64,000 nt of DNA from positions 9,209-73,208 of the forward strand of contig JACJZF010000012.1 in the NCBI GenBank assembly GCA_020635725.1, given 5' to 3'. The stretch is from Flavobacteriales bacterium. Lineage in GTDB: Bacteria; Bacteroidota; Bacteroidia; Flavobacteriales_F; PHOS-HE28. The position numbers were made by a program, and so were the translations under genes. Below the pieces are notes generated by a model. The model was not told the origin of the DNA. It made no database searches and worked only from the letters and a program-made list of their open reading frames with translations. Positions 7,949-17,914 of the stretch are shown here, one piece after another (position 1 is the first letter of the stretch; each line of letters starts with the position of its first letter).

Positions 7949-9050
7949 GGGCTACGCCGGTGTGGTCCAAGTGGAAGAAGCGGGTCTCGAGGTCGAGGCC
8001 GTCGAGCGCGGCATGCAGGCGGGCGGGGTCGGTATCGGTGATGATCACCTGACCGAAGCGATGGCCGCTCAACAGGCGCAGCAGGTGCCGCATGCGCTGC
8101 GGGTCGATCTTGTCGAAGATGTCGTCGAGGAGCAGGATCGGGCGCAGGCCTGAACGGGTCGCGGTCAGTTCGAACTGGGCCAGTTTCAAGGCGATGAGGT
8201 AGGTCTTCTGCTGCCCTTGAGAGCCGAAGCGCTTCAGCGGCTGCCCATCCAGGGTGAAGAGCAGATCGTCCTTATGAATGCCCATGGTCGTGTGCTGCGC
8301 GGCGCGGTCGCGCTCCCAGCTCGCCGCCAGGCATTCGGCCATGGGCCGCTCGTTCAGCGCCGACCGGTATTCCAAGGCCACGCGTTCAGGCCCGGAGCTG
8401 ATGCCGGCATAATGCTCCTCTAGCAGCGGCACGAGCTCCTGCATGAAGGACGAACGGACCGCATGGATAGCGCTGCCGTGCTGCACCAATTGATCCTCCC
8501 AGGGCTCAAAGGCAGAGCGATCCATGCCGCCGCGTTCCGCCGCCAGCTTCAGCAGCATGTTGCGCTGCAGCATGGCGCGGTTGTATCGGATCAGCGCATC
8601 GAGGTAGGCCTTGTCGAACTGCGCGATCAACCCATCGAGGAAGCGCCGGCGCACCTCCCCGCCTTCGAGCACCAGCTGGCCATCGTAGGGGGTGATCATC
8701 ACCACCGGATAGCGGCCCACGTGATCGGCCAGGCGATCGTATTCCTTGCGGTTGCGGCTCAGGATCTTCCGCTGGCCGCGGCGCACGCTGCACAGGATCG
8801 TGTCCTCCGCCTCGGTGGTCACCATATCGCCCTGCACCATGAAGAGGTCCTCGCCGTGCAGGATGTTGTTCTGGTCGGTGGGGTCGAAATAGCTCTTGCC
8901 CAGCGCCAGGTAGTGCACCGCATCGAGCAGGTTGGTCTTGCCGGTGCCATTCGGGCCCGTGAAGCAGTTCACCTCGGGGCACAGGGCCAGCTCCGCCTCA
9001 CGGTGGTTGCGGAAGTGCAGCACATGCAGGCGGCCGAGGTGCAGACCCAT
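7917..9050 (-). CDS. recF: DNA replication and repair protein RecF
   Basis: 377 residues, standard length. Walker A GPNGTGKT is at residues 32-39, the ABC-type signature is FGSQGQQKTYLIALK and Walker B is ILLLDDIFDKID. RecF binds gapped DNA and, with RecOR, loads RecA. A -7 element lies 4 nt before the ATG, suggesting a leaderless message. The DUF721 gene overlaps its 3' end. Confidence 0.97.
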   Translation of the reverse strand: MGLHLGRLHVLHFRNHREAELALCPEVNCFTGPNGTGKTNLLDAVHYLALGKSYFDPTDQNNILHGEDLFMVQGDMVTTEAEDTILCSVRRGQRKILSRNRKEYDRLADHVGRYPVVMITPYDGQLVLEGGEVRRRFLDGLIAQFDKAYLDALIRYNRAMLQRNMLLKLAAERGGMDRSAFEPWEDQLVQHGSAIHAVRSSFMQELVPLLEEHYAGISSGPERVALEYRSALNERPMAECLAASWERDRAAQHTTMGIHKDDLLFTLDGQPLKRFGSQGQQKTYLIALKLAQFELTATRSGLRPILLLDDIFDKIDPQRMRHLLRLLSGHRFGQVIITDTDPARLHAALDGLDLETRFFHLDHTGVAREEKERTIAG

Positions 9051-9054
9051 GCGG

Positions 9055-9062
9055 CGAAACTA
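9055..9062 (-). promoter_or_regulatory. -7-like element of recF (TAGTTTCG)
   Basis: On the minus strand TAGTTTCG is followed by CCGC and then the recF ATG. Only 4 nt separate element and start codon. Confidence 0.5.
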
Positions 9063-9114
9063 CGCAGGGGTCGAGGGCTGTTCGGGTCAGATTCCCCTAA
9101 GTGCCTCGAAATCC

Positions 9115-9122
9115 TACATTTG
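9115..9122 (+). promoter_or_regulatory. -7 element of the TPR/ribH unit (TACATTTG)
   Basis: TACATTTG matches TAnnTTTG exactly, 41 nt before the ATG of the TPR gene, in the 113-nt divergent space with recF. Confidence 0.55.
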
Positions 9123-9163
9123 CGGCCCGCTACCCCCAAGGGTGGCCAGTTAGGCAACGCAAC

Positions 9164-9853
9164 ATGAGCAGCAAGCACACGGCTCCGAACGAGGGCCATG
9201 ACCTGGATCTGGGCGAGGTGTACACCCGCACCGAGCTCTTCCTCGACAAGCACAAGAAGAGCATCACCATCGGCGCCATCGGACTGCTGGTGGTGGTGGG
9301 CGGCGTGCTTGGCTACAAGAAGCTGGTGGCCGAGCCCAAAGCTCAGGAGGCCGCGGAGCTCATGTGGAAGGCCGAGTACTACTTCGGCATCGACTCCTTG
9401 GACAAGGCCCTGAACGGCGACGACCAGTGGCCGGGCTTCCTCTCGGTGGCGCAGGATTACGGCAGCACGCCCAGCGGCGAGCTCGCCAACTACTACATCG
9501 GCGCCATCTACATGCAGAAGGGCGATTACGAGGCCGCCATCAACTACTACAAGGAGGCTGACCTCGGTGATGACGTTCTCCGCGTGATGGCCGTAGGCGG
9601 TCAGGGCGATGCCATGGTTGAGCTGGGCCGCAACGATGAGGCTGTGAAGCTGTTCGAGAAGGCCGCAGGCATGGCGAAGAACGACTTCACCACGCCGATG
9701 TACCTGATGAAGGCGGGTATCCTGCACGAGCAGGCCGGCAATTGGAAGGAAGCGGCCAAGGCATTCAAGCGCGTGGCCGACGAATTCCCCACCAGCTCGG
9801 ACGCCAGCCAGGCACGCAAGTACGCCGGCCACGCCGAGGCCATGGGCGGCTAG
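9164..9853 (+). CDS. Membrane-anchored TPR protein
   Basis: 229 residues. A cytoplasmic N terminus is followed by one transmembrane helix (about 37-52, IGAIGLLVVVGGVLGYK) and TPR repeats (ANYYIGAIYMQKGDYEAAIN, PMYLMKAGILHEQAGNWKEA). The layout resembles YfgM, a periplasmic TPR partner of secretion and folding factors. It lies immediately before ribH (2-nt gap), a conserved pairing in Bacteroidota. The partner is unknown. Confidence 0.8.
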   Translation: MSSKHTAPNEGHDLDLGEVYTRTELFLDKHKKSITIGAIGLLVVVGGVLGYKKLVAEPKAQEAAELMWKAEYYFGIDSLDKALNGDDQWPGFLSVAQDYGSTPSGELANYYIGAIYMQKGDYEAAINYYKEADLGDDVLRVMAVGGQGDAMVELGRNDEAVKLFEKAAGMAKNDFTTPMYLMKAGILHEQAGNWKEAAKAFKRVADEFPTSSDASQARKYAGHAEAMGG

Positions 9854-9855
9854 AC

Positions 9856-10344
9856 ATGTCCACCGCCGACAAGAACCTCTCGCATTACGACCCGGCCGGC
9901 GTCCCCAGTGGCGCCGGTCGTCGTTTCGCGCTCGTGGTGAGCGAGTGGAACCACGCCATCACCGACAGCCTGCGGCGCGGCGCACGAGAGACGCTGCAGA
10001 AGCACGGCGTCGCCGAATCCGACATCGTGGAGCGCTGGGTGCCTGGCAGCTTCGAGCTGGCGGCCGGCGCGCAATTCCTGCTCGAGCGCGGCAACCTGCA
10101 TGGCGTGATCTGCCTGGGGAGCGTGGTGCGCGGCGAGACCCCTCACTTCGATTACGTGTGCCAGGGCGCCACACAGGGCATCATGGCCGTTGGGCTGAAG
10201 TTCAGCGTGCCGGTGATCTTCGGGCTGCTCACCGACGATACCATGCAGCAGGCGCAGGACCGCAGCGGTGGCAAGCACGGCAACAAGGGCGTCGATTGCG
10301 CCGTGGCCGCGCTGAAGATGGCCGCGCTCAAGGCCGAAGGCTGA
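9856..10344 (+). CDS. ribH: 6,7-dimethyl-8-ribityllumazine synthase
   Basis: 162 residues. ALVVSEWNHAITDSL, the WVPGSFELA block and LGSVVRGETPHFDYV are the classical lumazine synthase motifs, including the catalytic His in the last. It joins the ribitylaminouracil and butanone-phosphate precursors in riboflavin synthesis, as an oligomeric cytoplasmic shell. Downstream genes follow within 30 nt. Confidence 0.97.
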   Translation: MSTADKNLSHYDPAGVPSGAGRRFALVVSEWNHAITDSLRRGARETLQKHGVAESDIVERWVPGSFELAAGAQFLLERGNLHGVICLGSVVRGETPHFDYVCQGATQGIMAVGLKFSVPVIFGLLTDDTMQQAQDRSGGKHGNKGVDCAVAALKMAALKAEG

Positions 10345-10373
10345 GGGATCACCCCAACTGCGATCTTCGGGGC

Positions 10374-11051
10374 ATGCGTCACGCCTCGGTTGTCATCTCG
10401 CTGATCGGTTCCGTTTCGCTGTTCGCACAGGAGGCAGCGCCTCCCCCGCCATTCCCTGAAGGGCATAATGGACCGCGAATCGGGGTATGCATGGCCACGC
10501 AGAGCGCCGGGGGGCTATTTCAGAACACCACCGACATGCTCGCCGGGCCCATGATCGGCTGGCATTTCGAAGCGCCCTTGCACTGGCAGGTGAGCCTGAT
10601 GCCCGAGATCCTGTGGATGACCAAGGGCTCCGTGGTGCGCAACCAGGCACAGGGCGTGCGCACGCGCAGCACCTTCCGCTACCTGGAGGTGCCGCTGCTG
10701 CTGAAGATTTCCACCGACCGGCGCGCCGATGGCATGTTCCTGCTGGCCGGCCCCAGCATGGGCTACTTCCTCAGCGGCCGCTATCAGAGCTGGCTCAACG
10801 GGCAGCAGAACACCGATGTGCGATACGATCTCAGCACCAACGAGCGCCGCTTCCAGTTCAGCCTCATCTTCGGCATCGGCATGGAAGGCGAGCGATGGGC
10901 CTTCGATGTGAGGGCGCAGTCCAGCGTGACTCCCTTCGACCGCTTGATACGCGTGCAGAACCAGGTGTACGCGCTCACCGTAGCGTACCGCATGGGCGGA
11001 AAGAAGCCCAAGTCCACGGAGGAAGAGGATCTCGATGACTCGAACAATTGA
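10374..11051 (+). CDS. PorT-like outer-membrane beta-barrel protein
   Basis: 225 residues with a signal peptide (ISLIGSVSLFAQ) and alternating hydrophobic strands typical of an 8-stranded barrel. The terminal strand is YALTVAYRMG, followed by an acidic tail (STEEEDLDDSNN). It resembles the outer-membrane-beta-barrel (PorT) family, but there is no specific reason to call it PorT itself. It starts 29 nt after ribH and ends 3 nt before the DUF2238 gene. Confidence 0.7.
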   Translation: MRHASVVISLIGSVSLFAQEAAPPPPFPEGHNGPRIGVCMATQSAGGLFQNTTDMLAGPMIGWHFEAPLHWQVSLMPEILWMTKGSVVRNQAQGVRTRSTFRYLEVPLLLKISTDRRADGMFLLAGPSMGYFLSGRYQSWLNGQQNTDVRYDLSTNERRFQFSLIFGIGMEGERWAFDVRAQSSVTPFDRLIRVQNQVYALTVAYRMGGKKPKSTEEEDLDDSNN

Positions 11052-11054
11052 TCC

Positions 11055-11720
11055 ATGGCGTTCACCACAGCCTCCTCGCTTCAGCGCGGATCATTCGGGC
11101 AGCATACCCTGCTGAAGGCCTATCTGGTCCTCTTCCTCGCTGCGTGGGCCGCCACTTTCGTGGGCACTACCGACAAGGCCAACTGGTGGACGGAGAACGC
11201 GCTCACGATCCTCTTCATCGGTGGGCTCGTCCTCTCCTACCGCCGCTTCCGGTTCAGCGATGCGAGCTACACGCTCATGTTCGTGTACATCCTGCTGCAC
11301 ATCTACGGTGCCATGTACACCTATGCCGAGAATCCCTTGGGCTATTGGCTTCAGGACCTCTTCCATGGCGAACGCAACCACTACGACCGCATCGTTCACT
11401 TCAGCTTCGGATTCCTCCTGGCCTATCCGATGCGCGACTACTTCAAGAACCACTTCCAATGGCCCAATTGGGTGTGCTGGGTGCTGCCGGTGGAGATCAC
11501 CATGAGCTTCAGCGCGGCCTACGAGCTGATCGAATGGGCGGTGGCCGATGTCTTCTTCCCCGCTCAGGGGGCGGCCTACCTAGGCTCGCAGGGCGATGTG
11601 TGGGACGCGCAGAAGGACATGGGACTGGCCTTCAGCGGAGCGGTGCTGGCGATGGTGATCGCGAGTGTGCTGAAGCGATTAATGACGGCGACGTCGCGTG
11701 CATCTCAGGTATCCGGGTGA
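11055..11720 (+). CDS. DUF2238 inner-membrane protein
   Basis: 221 residues with about six transmembrane helices. The family signature is clear: NHYDRIVHFSFGFLLAYPMR and YLGSQGDVWDAQKDMGLA. DUF2238 (YjdF-like) proteins have no known function. The gene is the last of the TPR-ribH-barrel unit and converges on the DUF4442 gene. Confidence 0.85.
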   Translation: MAFTTASSLQRGSFGQHTLLKAYLVLFLAAWAATFVGTTDKANWWTENALTILFIGGLVLSYRRFRFSDASYTLMFVYILLHIYGAMYTYAENPLGYWLQDLFHGERNHYDRIVHFSFGFLLAYPMRDYFKNHFQWPNWVCWVLPVEITMSFSAAYELIEWAVADVFFPAQGAAYLGSQGDVWDAQKDMGLAFSGAVLAMVIASVLKRLMTATSRASQVSG

Positions 11721-11756
11721 GCGCCGAGAAAGTGCTTTCGTCGGAACAGTGCGCCT

Positions 11757-12263
11757 TCACACCTTCGTTCGCACCTTGCTCCAAGGCTTCACCTGCCAGG
11801 TGACCGTGCCCGTGGCCACGTGATTGCCTCGCTTGTCGTGGAGCATCACGGTGCTTGTATAGTCCACGCTGTCCCTATCTCGCAGCGGCGCCACGACGGT
11901 CTGCTCGATCTCCTCCGCTGATGGCGATGCGACGGCCAGCACGCGCTGTTTCGCCTGAAAGTGGTACTGCATCCGCAGCTCCCGCATGATCAAGCGGTAC
12001 TGTTTCGGGTCGAGTCGCTCGAGCACGCTCAATCCGCTGCACATCTCGGCGGCGGTGGCCATGGCGCACGCGTGGATGCCCTTGATGTGGTTGCGGTTGA
12101 TGCGCCAGTATGGCACTTCCACGCTCATGCCGCCATCGCGGAGCGGCAGCACCTTGAAGCCGTGCGGGCGATTGAAGGGGATCACCCAAGGCAGCACCAC
12201 GTTCAGCCACCAGCGGGCGAACGCCGAGTGACGGGCTTGAGCGAGGCGAGCGGGCAGGCTCAT
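11757..12263 (-). CDS. DUF4442 hotdog-fold thioesterase-like protein
   Basis: 168 residues. NHIKGIHACAMATAAEMCSG is the core of the hotdog helix, and the C-terminal strands (STVMLHDKRGNHVATGTVTW) complete the fold. DUF4442 proteins are thought to be acyl-CoA thioesterases, but the substrate is unknown. The ATG at 12263 shares ATGA with the stop of the upstream gene; longer in-frame extensions run through that gene and look artificial. Confidence 0.8.
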   Translation of the reverse strand: MSLPARLAQARHSAFARWWLNVVLPWVIPFNRPHGFKVLPLRDGGMSVEVPYWRINRNHIKGIHACAMATAAEMCSGLSVLERLDPKQYRLIMRELRMQYHFQAKQRVLAVASPSAEEIEQTVVAPLRDRDSVDYTSTVMLHDKRGNHVATGTVTWQVKPWSKVRTKV

Positions 12264-12673
12264 CGTTCCAGCGCTGCTGCGATGTCCGGCTTGAAGTAGT
12301 TCGGTCCCTTCATCACCTTCCCATCCTCCCGATAGATGGGCTTGCCATCGGCGCCGAGCTTGCTCATGTTGCTGCGCTGGATCTCGCGGAACACCTCGTC
12401 GATCCTGTGCTCCAATCCGTGCTTCAGCAAGGTGCCGCACAGGATGTAGAGGATGTCGCCCAAGGCATCGGCCACTTCCGCCAGATCGCCGCGCAACGCG
12501 GCTTCGAGGTATTCCTCATTCTCCTCGCGGATGAGCTTGTAGCGCAGGAGCGCATCGCGATCGCCGATGGCTCCGGTGGGTGCTGCCGCATTGCTGATCC
12601 CGAACGCGTCGTGGAACGCACGGACATGCGCTGTCGCTTCGGCCATCGTGAGGGCCTTGGTGGTGGTCTGCAT
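12260..12673 (-). CDS. MazG-like nucleotide pyrophosphohydrolase
   Basis: 137 residues. The metal-binding pattern of all-alpha NTP pyrophosphatases is present: EENEEYLEA followed by EVADALGDILYILCG. The C-terminal stretch DGKPIYREDGKVMKGPNY is typical of a phage- and bacteria-borne subgroup of unknown specificity, presumably a house-cleaning enzyme. The ATG at 12673 lies 5 nt after a -7-like element. Confidence 0.85.
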   Translation of the reverse strand: MQTTTKALTMAEATAHVRAFHDAFGISNAAAPTGAIGDRDALLRYKLIREENEEYLEAALRGDLAEVADALGDILYILCGTLLKHGLEHRIDEVFREIQRSNMSKLGADGKPIYREDGKVMKGPNYFKPDIAAALER

Positions 12674-12678
12674 GCGCC

Positions 12679-12686
12679 CGAAAGTA
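12679..12686 (-). promoter_or_regulatory. -7-like element (TACTTTCG) before MazG-like gene
   Basis: Minus strand TACTTTCG, then 5 nt, then the ATG at 12673. It fits the TAnnTTTG consensus with C for the last T. Confidence 0.5.
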
Positions 12687-12803
12687 GCGCCCGCGGAGGA
12701 GCCTTTGGTTAACACACTTTAACCGGCCCTAGCACCTGTCGCTCAGGCACTCCCGAACACCTTTGCGGAGACCTTCCGGCCGAAGGCCGTTCAACCAGAA
12801 ACC

Positions 12804-13832
<1,029 letters not shown>

Positions 13833-13889
13833 TCTCGGAAGGCGCCGGAGCCGGTGCGCTGAGCGCGCCCCATCCTGCGCATCGCATCC

Positions 13890-14777
13890 ATGGATACCGC
13901 CCAACATACCAAGGAGCTCCTCAAGAAGGTGCGCATCGTGGAACTGAAGACCCGCGGGCTCAGCGAGCACATCTTCAGCGGCGAGTACCACAGCGCGTTC
14001 AAGGGGCGCGGCATGACCTTCAGCGAGGTGCGCGAGTACCAGCCGGGCGATGAGGTGCGCACCATCGACTGGAACGTGACGGCCCGCTTCGGCCACCCGT
14101 TCGTGAAGGTGTTCGAGGAGGAACGTGAGCTCTCGGTGATGCTGCTCGCGGACCTGAGCGGCTCGGAGGACTTCGGCAGCACGCAGCAGCTGAAGCGCGA
14201 GCTCATCACCGAGGCCTGCGCCACCATCGCCTTCAGCGCCATCAAGAACAACGACAAGGTGGGCTTGATCCTCTTCACCGACCGAGTGGAGAAGTTCATC
14301 CCGCCGAAGAAGGGTCGCGGCCACATCCTGCGCATCGTGCGCGAGCTCATCGAGTTCAAGCCGCGCAGCACGGGAACCGACATCGCGGAGGCGCTGCGTT
14401 ACCTGAACAACGTGATCAAGAAGCGGAGCATCGCATTCCTGGTGAGCGACCTGATGGACACCGGCTACGAGGATGCGATGAAGATCGCCAACCGGCGCCA
14501 CGACCTGGTGGCGCTGCGCACGACCGATCCACGCGAGAGCGAGCTGCCATCCATCGGGCTGGTGCGATTCGCCGATCCCGAAAGCGGTGAGCTCCGCTGG
14601 GTCGATACCGGGAGCCGCAGCGTGCGCAACGCGTACCGCGCGGCGGCGCTCAAGCACCAGCAGCGCACACGTGAGATCCTGCGGCGCAGCGGCGTGGACC
14701 ATGCCGTGATCTCCACCGAAGAGGGCTACGTGCGCCCTTTGATGCGCCTGTTCAAGCAACGGGAGAGCGCGCGATGA
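13890..14777 (+). CDS. DUF58 protein with VWA-like domain
   Basis: 295 residues. DUF58 core: HSAFKGRGMTFSEVREYQPG and RTIDWNVTAR. A VWA-like fold follows (MLLADLSGSEDFG, degenerate MIDAS). Probably cytoplasmic; DUF58 proteins always accompany MoxR. A 57-nt gap separates it from moxR. Its stop overlaps the next start (ATGA at 14774-14777). Confidence 0.92.
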   Translation: MDTAQHTKELLKKVRIVELKTRGLSEHIFSGEYHSAFKGRGMTFSEVREYQPGDEVRTIDWNVTARFGHPFVKVFEEERELSVMLLADLSGSEDFGSTQQLKRELITEACATIAFSAIKNNDKVGLILFTDRVEKFIPPKKGRGHILRIVRELIEFKPRSTGTDIAEALRYLNNVIKKRSIAFLVSDLMDTGYEDAMKIANRRHDLVALRTTDPRESELPSIGLVRFADPESGELRWVDTGSRSVRNAYRAAALKHQQRTREILRRSGVDHAVISTEEGYVRPLMRLFKQRESAR

Positions 14778-15703
14778 GAGGACCGTGGATCATCGCATGG
14801 GCGCTGCCCGCGCTCCTGGCCGCACAGCCAGGACGTGTGGTGCATGCCGAGCTGAGCCGGCCCGATATCCGGATCGGCGAGCAGGTGACCCTGCGGCTGA
14901 CCGCGCCTGTCAATGGCCCTGCGGTGCAATGGCCGGGCATCGGCGATACGCTGACCTCCGCGATCGAGGTGCTGCGCGACTCAGGTCCGGATACCATCGC
15001 CGTGGATGGCCCCGAGACCCAGCGCGCGGTGACACGCGAGCTCACGCTCACCTCCTTCGACACCGGATATTGGGCGATCCCGCCATTCCGCTTCACGGTG
15101 GGTGGCGCGGAGGCCGAGACCGAAGCATTGCTCCTGCACGTGAAAGGCGTGGCGGTGGACAGCACCGAGGCGCCCCGGCCCTATGCGCCGATCATCGCGC
15201 CGCCCTTCAGTCTCCTGTACTGGGCACGCACGCATTGGCCTTGGCTCGCCGGAGCCGCCGGCGTGGGCCTGGCAGCCCTGCTCCTACTGCTCTTCCTGCG
15301 TCGCCCGAAACGGCAGGCTCCAGTGGCAGCAGCGCCCGAAGTGCCGATCCACGAACGATACGTCGCGGCGCTTGAGGCACTGGAGCGTGAGCGCCTCTGG
15401 CAGCAGGGCGAGCACAAGCTCTACCAATCGCGCCTCACCGACCTGCTGCGCGCGTACATCGAGGAACGTTACCAGGTGCCCGCGCTGGAGCGCACCACCG
15501 ATGAACTGATGAACGAGTTGCGCGTGAGCCCGCTGAGCGCCGAACAGCAATCGACCCTGGGCAACATGTTCCGCCTGGCCGATCTGGTGAAGTTCGCCAA
15601 GGCCACGCCCACGGCGCAGGAGAACGAGCAGATGATGAGCGGCGCCGTGCGTTTCGTTCGCGAAACGGCACCTGCCGATACCACCACGCATGCGGCGCGA
15701 TAG
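14774..15703 (+). CDS. BatD/DUF4381-like membrane protein of the Bat operon
   Basis: 309 residues. The signal peptide ends near LLAAQPG, an extracytoplasmic beta domain follows, then one transmembrane helix (about 155-177, WLAGAAGVGLAALLLLLFL) and a cytoplasmic helical tail of about 130 residues. This layout matches genes between DUF58 and batA in Bacteroidota operons. Function unknown; probably scaffolds the VWA proteins. It overlaps batA by 14 nt. Confidence 0.7.
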   Translation: MRGPWIIAWALPALLAAQPGRVVHAELSRPDIRIGEQVTLRLTAPVNGPAVQWPGIGDTLTSAIEVLRDSGPDTIAVDGPETQRAVTRELTLTSFDTGYWAIPPFRFTVGGAEAETEALLLHVKGVAVDSTEAPRPYAPIIAPPFSLLYWARTHWPWLAGAAGVGLAALLLLLFLRRPKRQAPVAAAPEVPIHERYVAALEALERERLWQQGEHKLYQSRLTDLLRAYIEERYQVPALERTTDELMNELRVSPLSAEQQSTLGNMFRLADLVKFAKATPTAQENEQMMSGAVRFVRETAPADTTTHAAR

Positions 15704-16772
15704 CGGCATATGGCTCACACTGGCTTGGTCCGCTGCGGCGTGGGCCGCGGTAGCCGTCGTGGGCTACCTGGCGGCGAAGCGCTACACGCTGGCCCAACCG
15801 ATCTGGTTGTGGGGCGGGCTGCTGCTCGTGCCGGTGGCTGCCCTGCTGCTGCTGCGCGAACGCCGTCGCTCAGCGCATGTGCGCCTATCCGGGCTCAGCG
15901 CGCAGATCCCCAAGCGCATTGGGTTCCGCACCATCACCCGCGCGCTCCCGTTCGCGGCCATGACCGGTGGCGCGGGGCTCCTGCTGATCGCCATGGCACG
16001 GCCACAAGACGAGGACAGCTCGGAGAATGTGCACCGGGAAGGCATCGACATCGTGATCGCGCTGGACATCTCGGGCAGCATGCTCGCGCGCGACCTCAAG
16101 CCCGACCGCCTGGAAGCCAGCAAGCGCGTGGCCATGGATTTCATCGACGGCCGCCCCAACGACCGCATCGGACTGGTGGTGTACGAAGGCGATGCGTACA
16201 CGCAGTGCCCGCTGACCACCGACCATGACGTGCTCAAGACGCTCTTCGCCGAGGCGAGGTCAGGGCTGATCGAGGGCGGCACCGCCGTGGGCATGGGCTT
16301 GGCCACCGCGCTGAACCGCCTGCGCGAGAGCCAGGCCAAGAGCAAAGTGGTGATCCTGCTCACCGACGGAGTGAACAACTCGGGCACGGTGCAGCCTTTG
16401 GATGCGGCGCTCATCGCCCAGCAGCTCGGCGTTCGCGTGTACACCATCGGCGTGGGCACTCAGGGCATGGCGCTCTCGCCCGTGGGCCGTTACCCCGACG
16501 GCTCGCTTCACTTCGATTACGCCAAGGTCGACATCGACGAGAAGACCCTGAAGTCCATCGCGGAGAGCACGGGCGGGCACTATTTCCGGGCCACCGATGA
16601 GCGCAAGCTCCGCGACATCTACACAGAGATCGACCGGCTCGAGAAGACGCGCATCGAAGTGGAGCAGTTCAGTTTCAAGGTGGAGCGCTACCACGCCTTC
16701 GCACTCTGGGGAACCGTGCTGATCCTGGGCGCTTTCGTGAGCGATAAACTCCTCTACCGCGGCATGGCATGA
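15690..16772 (+). CDS. batA: BatA, membrane VWA-domain protein
   Basis: 360 residues: two N-terminal transmembrane helices, a VWA domain with intact MIDAS (DISGSM at 126-131, then GTAVGMGL and LLTDGVNNSG) and a C-terminal transmembrane helix (FALWGTVLILGAFVSDKLL). Bat proteins were named for Bacteroides aerotolerance; the molecular role is unresolved. Overlaps batB by ATGA. Confidence 0.9.
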   Translation: MRRDSGIWLTLAWSAAAWAAVAVVGYLAAKRYTLAQPIWLWGGLLLVPVAALLLLRERRRSAHVRLSGLSAQIPKRIGFRTITRALPFAAMTGGAGLLLIAMARPQDEDSSENVHREGIDIVIALDISGSMLARDLKPDRLEASKRVAMDFIDGRPNDRIGLVVYEGDAYTQCPLTTDHDVLKTLFAEARSGLIEGGTAVGMGLATALNRLRESQAKSKVVILLTDGVNNSGTVQPLDAALIAQQLGVRVYTIGVGTQGMALSPVGRYPDGSLHFDYAKVDIDEKTLKSIAESTGGHYFRATDERKLRDIYTEIDRLEKTRIEVEQFSFKVERYHAFALWGTVLILGAFVSDKLLYRGMA

Positions 16773-17914
16773 GCGATCGCACACGATACCGCTCCACCAC
16801 CGCCGCTCTGGTCGTCATCGGCCTCGAGCTCATCACCTGGCTGCTCATGGCCCTGGTGTGGTGGCTGGTGCTGGCCCGCATCGATGCCTTCCGTTGGGAT
16901 CGGCCGGAGATGCTGCGCTATCTCTTCATCGGTCCCGTGCTCGTGCTCCTCTTCCTCGCGGACATGGCATGGCGCAACCGCGCGCTGCGGCGATTCGCGG
17001 ACCAGGGCACCGTGGCCCGCATGGTCCCGGGCATCTCCACCACGCGCCCGGTGCTGCGCTTCCTCTTCATCCGCCACGCCATCGGCCTGTCGGTCATCGC
17101 GCTGGCGGCTCCGCAGTTCGGCGCCCATCCGCAGGAGGTGAAATCCAAAGGCATCGACCTGGTGCTGGCCGTTGACGTGAGCAACAGCATGGAGTGCGAG
17201 GACCTGAGCCCCAGCCGCATGGAGGCCGCGCGCCGCGCGCTCGAGCAGCTCATCGACCGCATGCGCGGCGACCGGCTCGGGATCGTGGTGTTCGCTGGCG
17301 AGGCCTTCGTTCAGCTGCCCATCACCGCAGACCGGAGCGCCGCGCGCCTATTCGTGCGCACCATCGGCACGGGCAGTGTGGGCACGCAGGGCACGGCTAT
17401 CGGCTCGGCCATTGACATGGCCGCGCGCTGCTTCGATCCGGAGAGCGCCGCGAGCAAGTCCATCATCGTGATCACCGACGGCGAGAACCACGAGGACGAT
17501 GCCGTGGGAGCCGCGCAGCGCGCCGCCGAGGCGGGCATCGTGGTGCACACGGTGGGCATGGGCACCCCGCAGGGCGGTCCGCTCCCGATCCGGCGCAACG
17601 GCCAGCTGCAGGGCTTCCGCAAGGACCAGGATGGCGCCACCGTGGTGAGCCGGCTCGATGAGGCCATGCTTTCCCGCATCGCCTCGGCCGGCGGCGGCTC
17701 TTTCGTGCGCGCCACCAACAGCAGCACCGGCGTGCAGGAGCTCGTCGATGAGCTGCGCAAATTGGACCAGACCGAAACAGGCACCATCCGTTACACCGCG
17801 CACGACGACCAGTTCCAGTGGCCGTTGGGCGCGGCGCTCGTCCTGCTCCTCCTCTACCTGCTGCTCGGCGAGCGGCGCAACCCCCAAGCCGCATGGAACA
17901 GTCTCCTGCGTTGA
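16769..17914 (+). CDS. batB: BatB, membrane VWA-domain protein
   Basis: 381 residues. Transmembrane helices lie near 12-36, 52-66 and the C terminus (WPLGAALVLLLLYLLLGE). The VWA MIDAS is DVSNSM at 136-141 with TQGTAIGSAID and ITDGENHEDDA. It is paralogous to BatA and presumably pairs with it. Its 3' end overlaps batC by 22 nt. Confidence 0.9.
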   Translation: MSDRTRYRSTTAALVVIGLELITWLLMALVWWLVLARIDAFRWDRPEMLRYLFIGPVLVLLFLADMAWRNRALRRFADQGTVARMVPGISTTRPVLRFLFIRHAIGLSVIALAAPQFGAHPQEVKSKGIDLVLAVDVSNSMECEDLSPSRMEAARRALEQLIDRMRGDRLGIVVFAGEAFVQLPITADRSAARLFVRTIGTGSVGTQGTAIGSAIDMAARCFDPESAASKSIIVITDGENHEDDAVGAAQRAAEAGIVVHTVGMGTPQGGPLPIRRNGQLQGFRKDQDGATVVSRLDEAMLSRIASAGGGSFVRATNSSTGVQELVDELRKLDQTETGTIRYTAHDDQFQWPLGAALVLLLLYLLLGERRNPQAAWNSLLR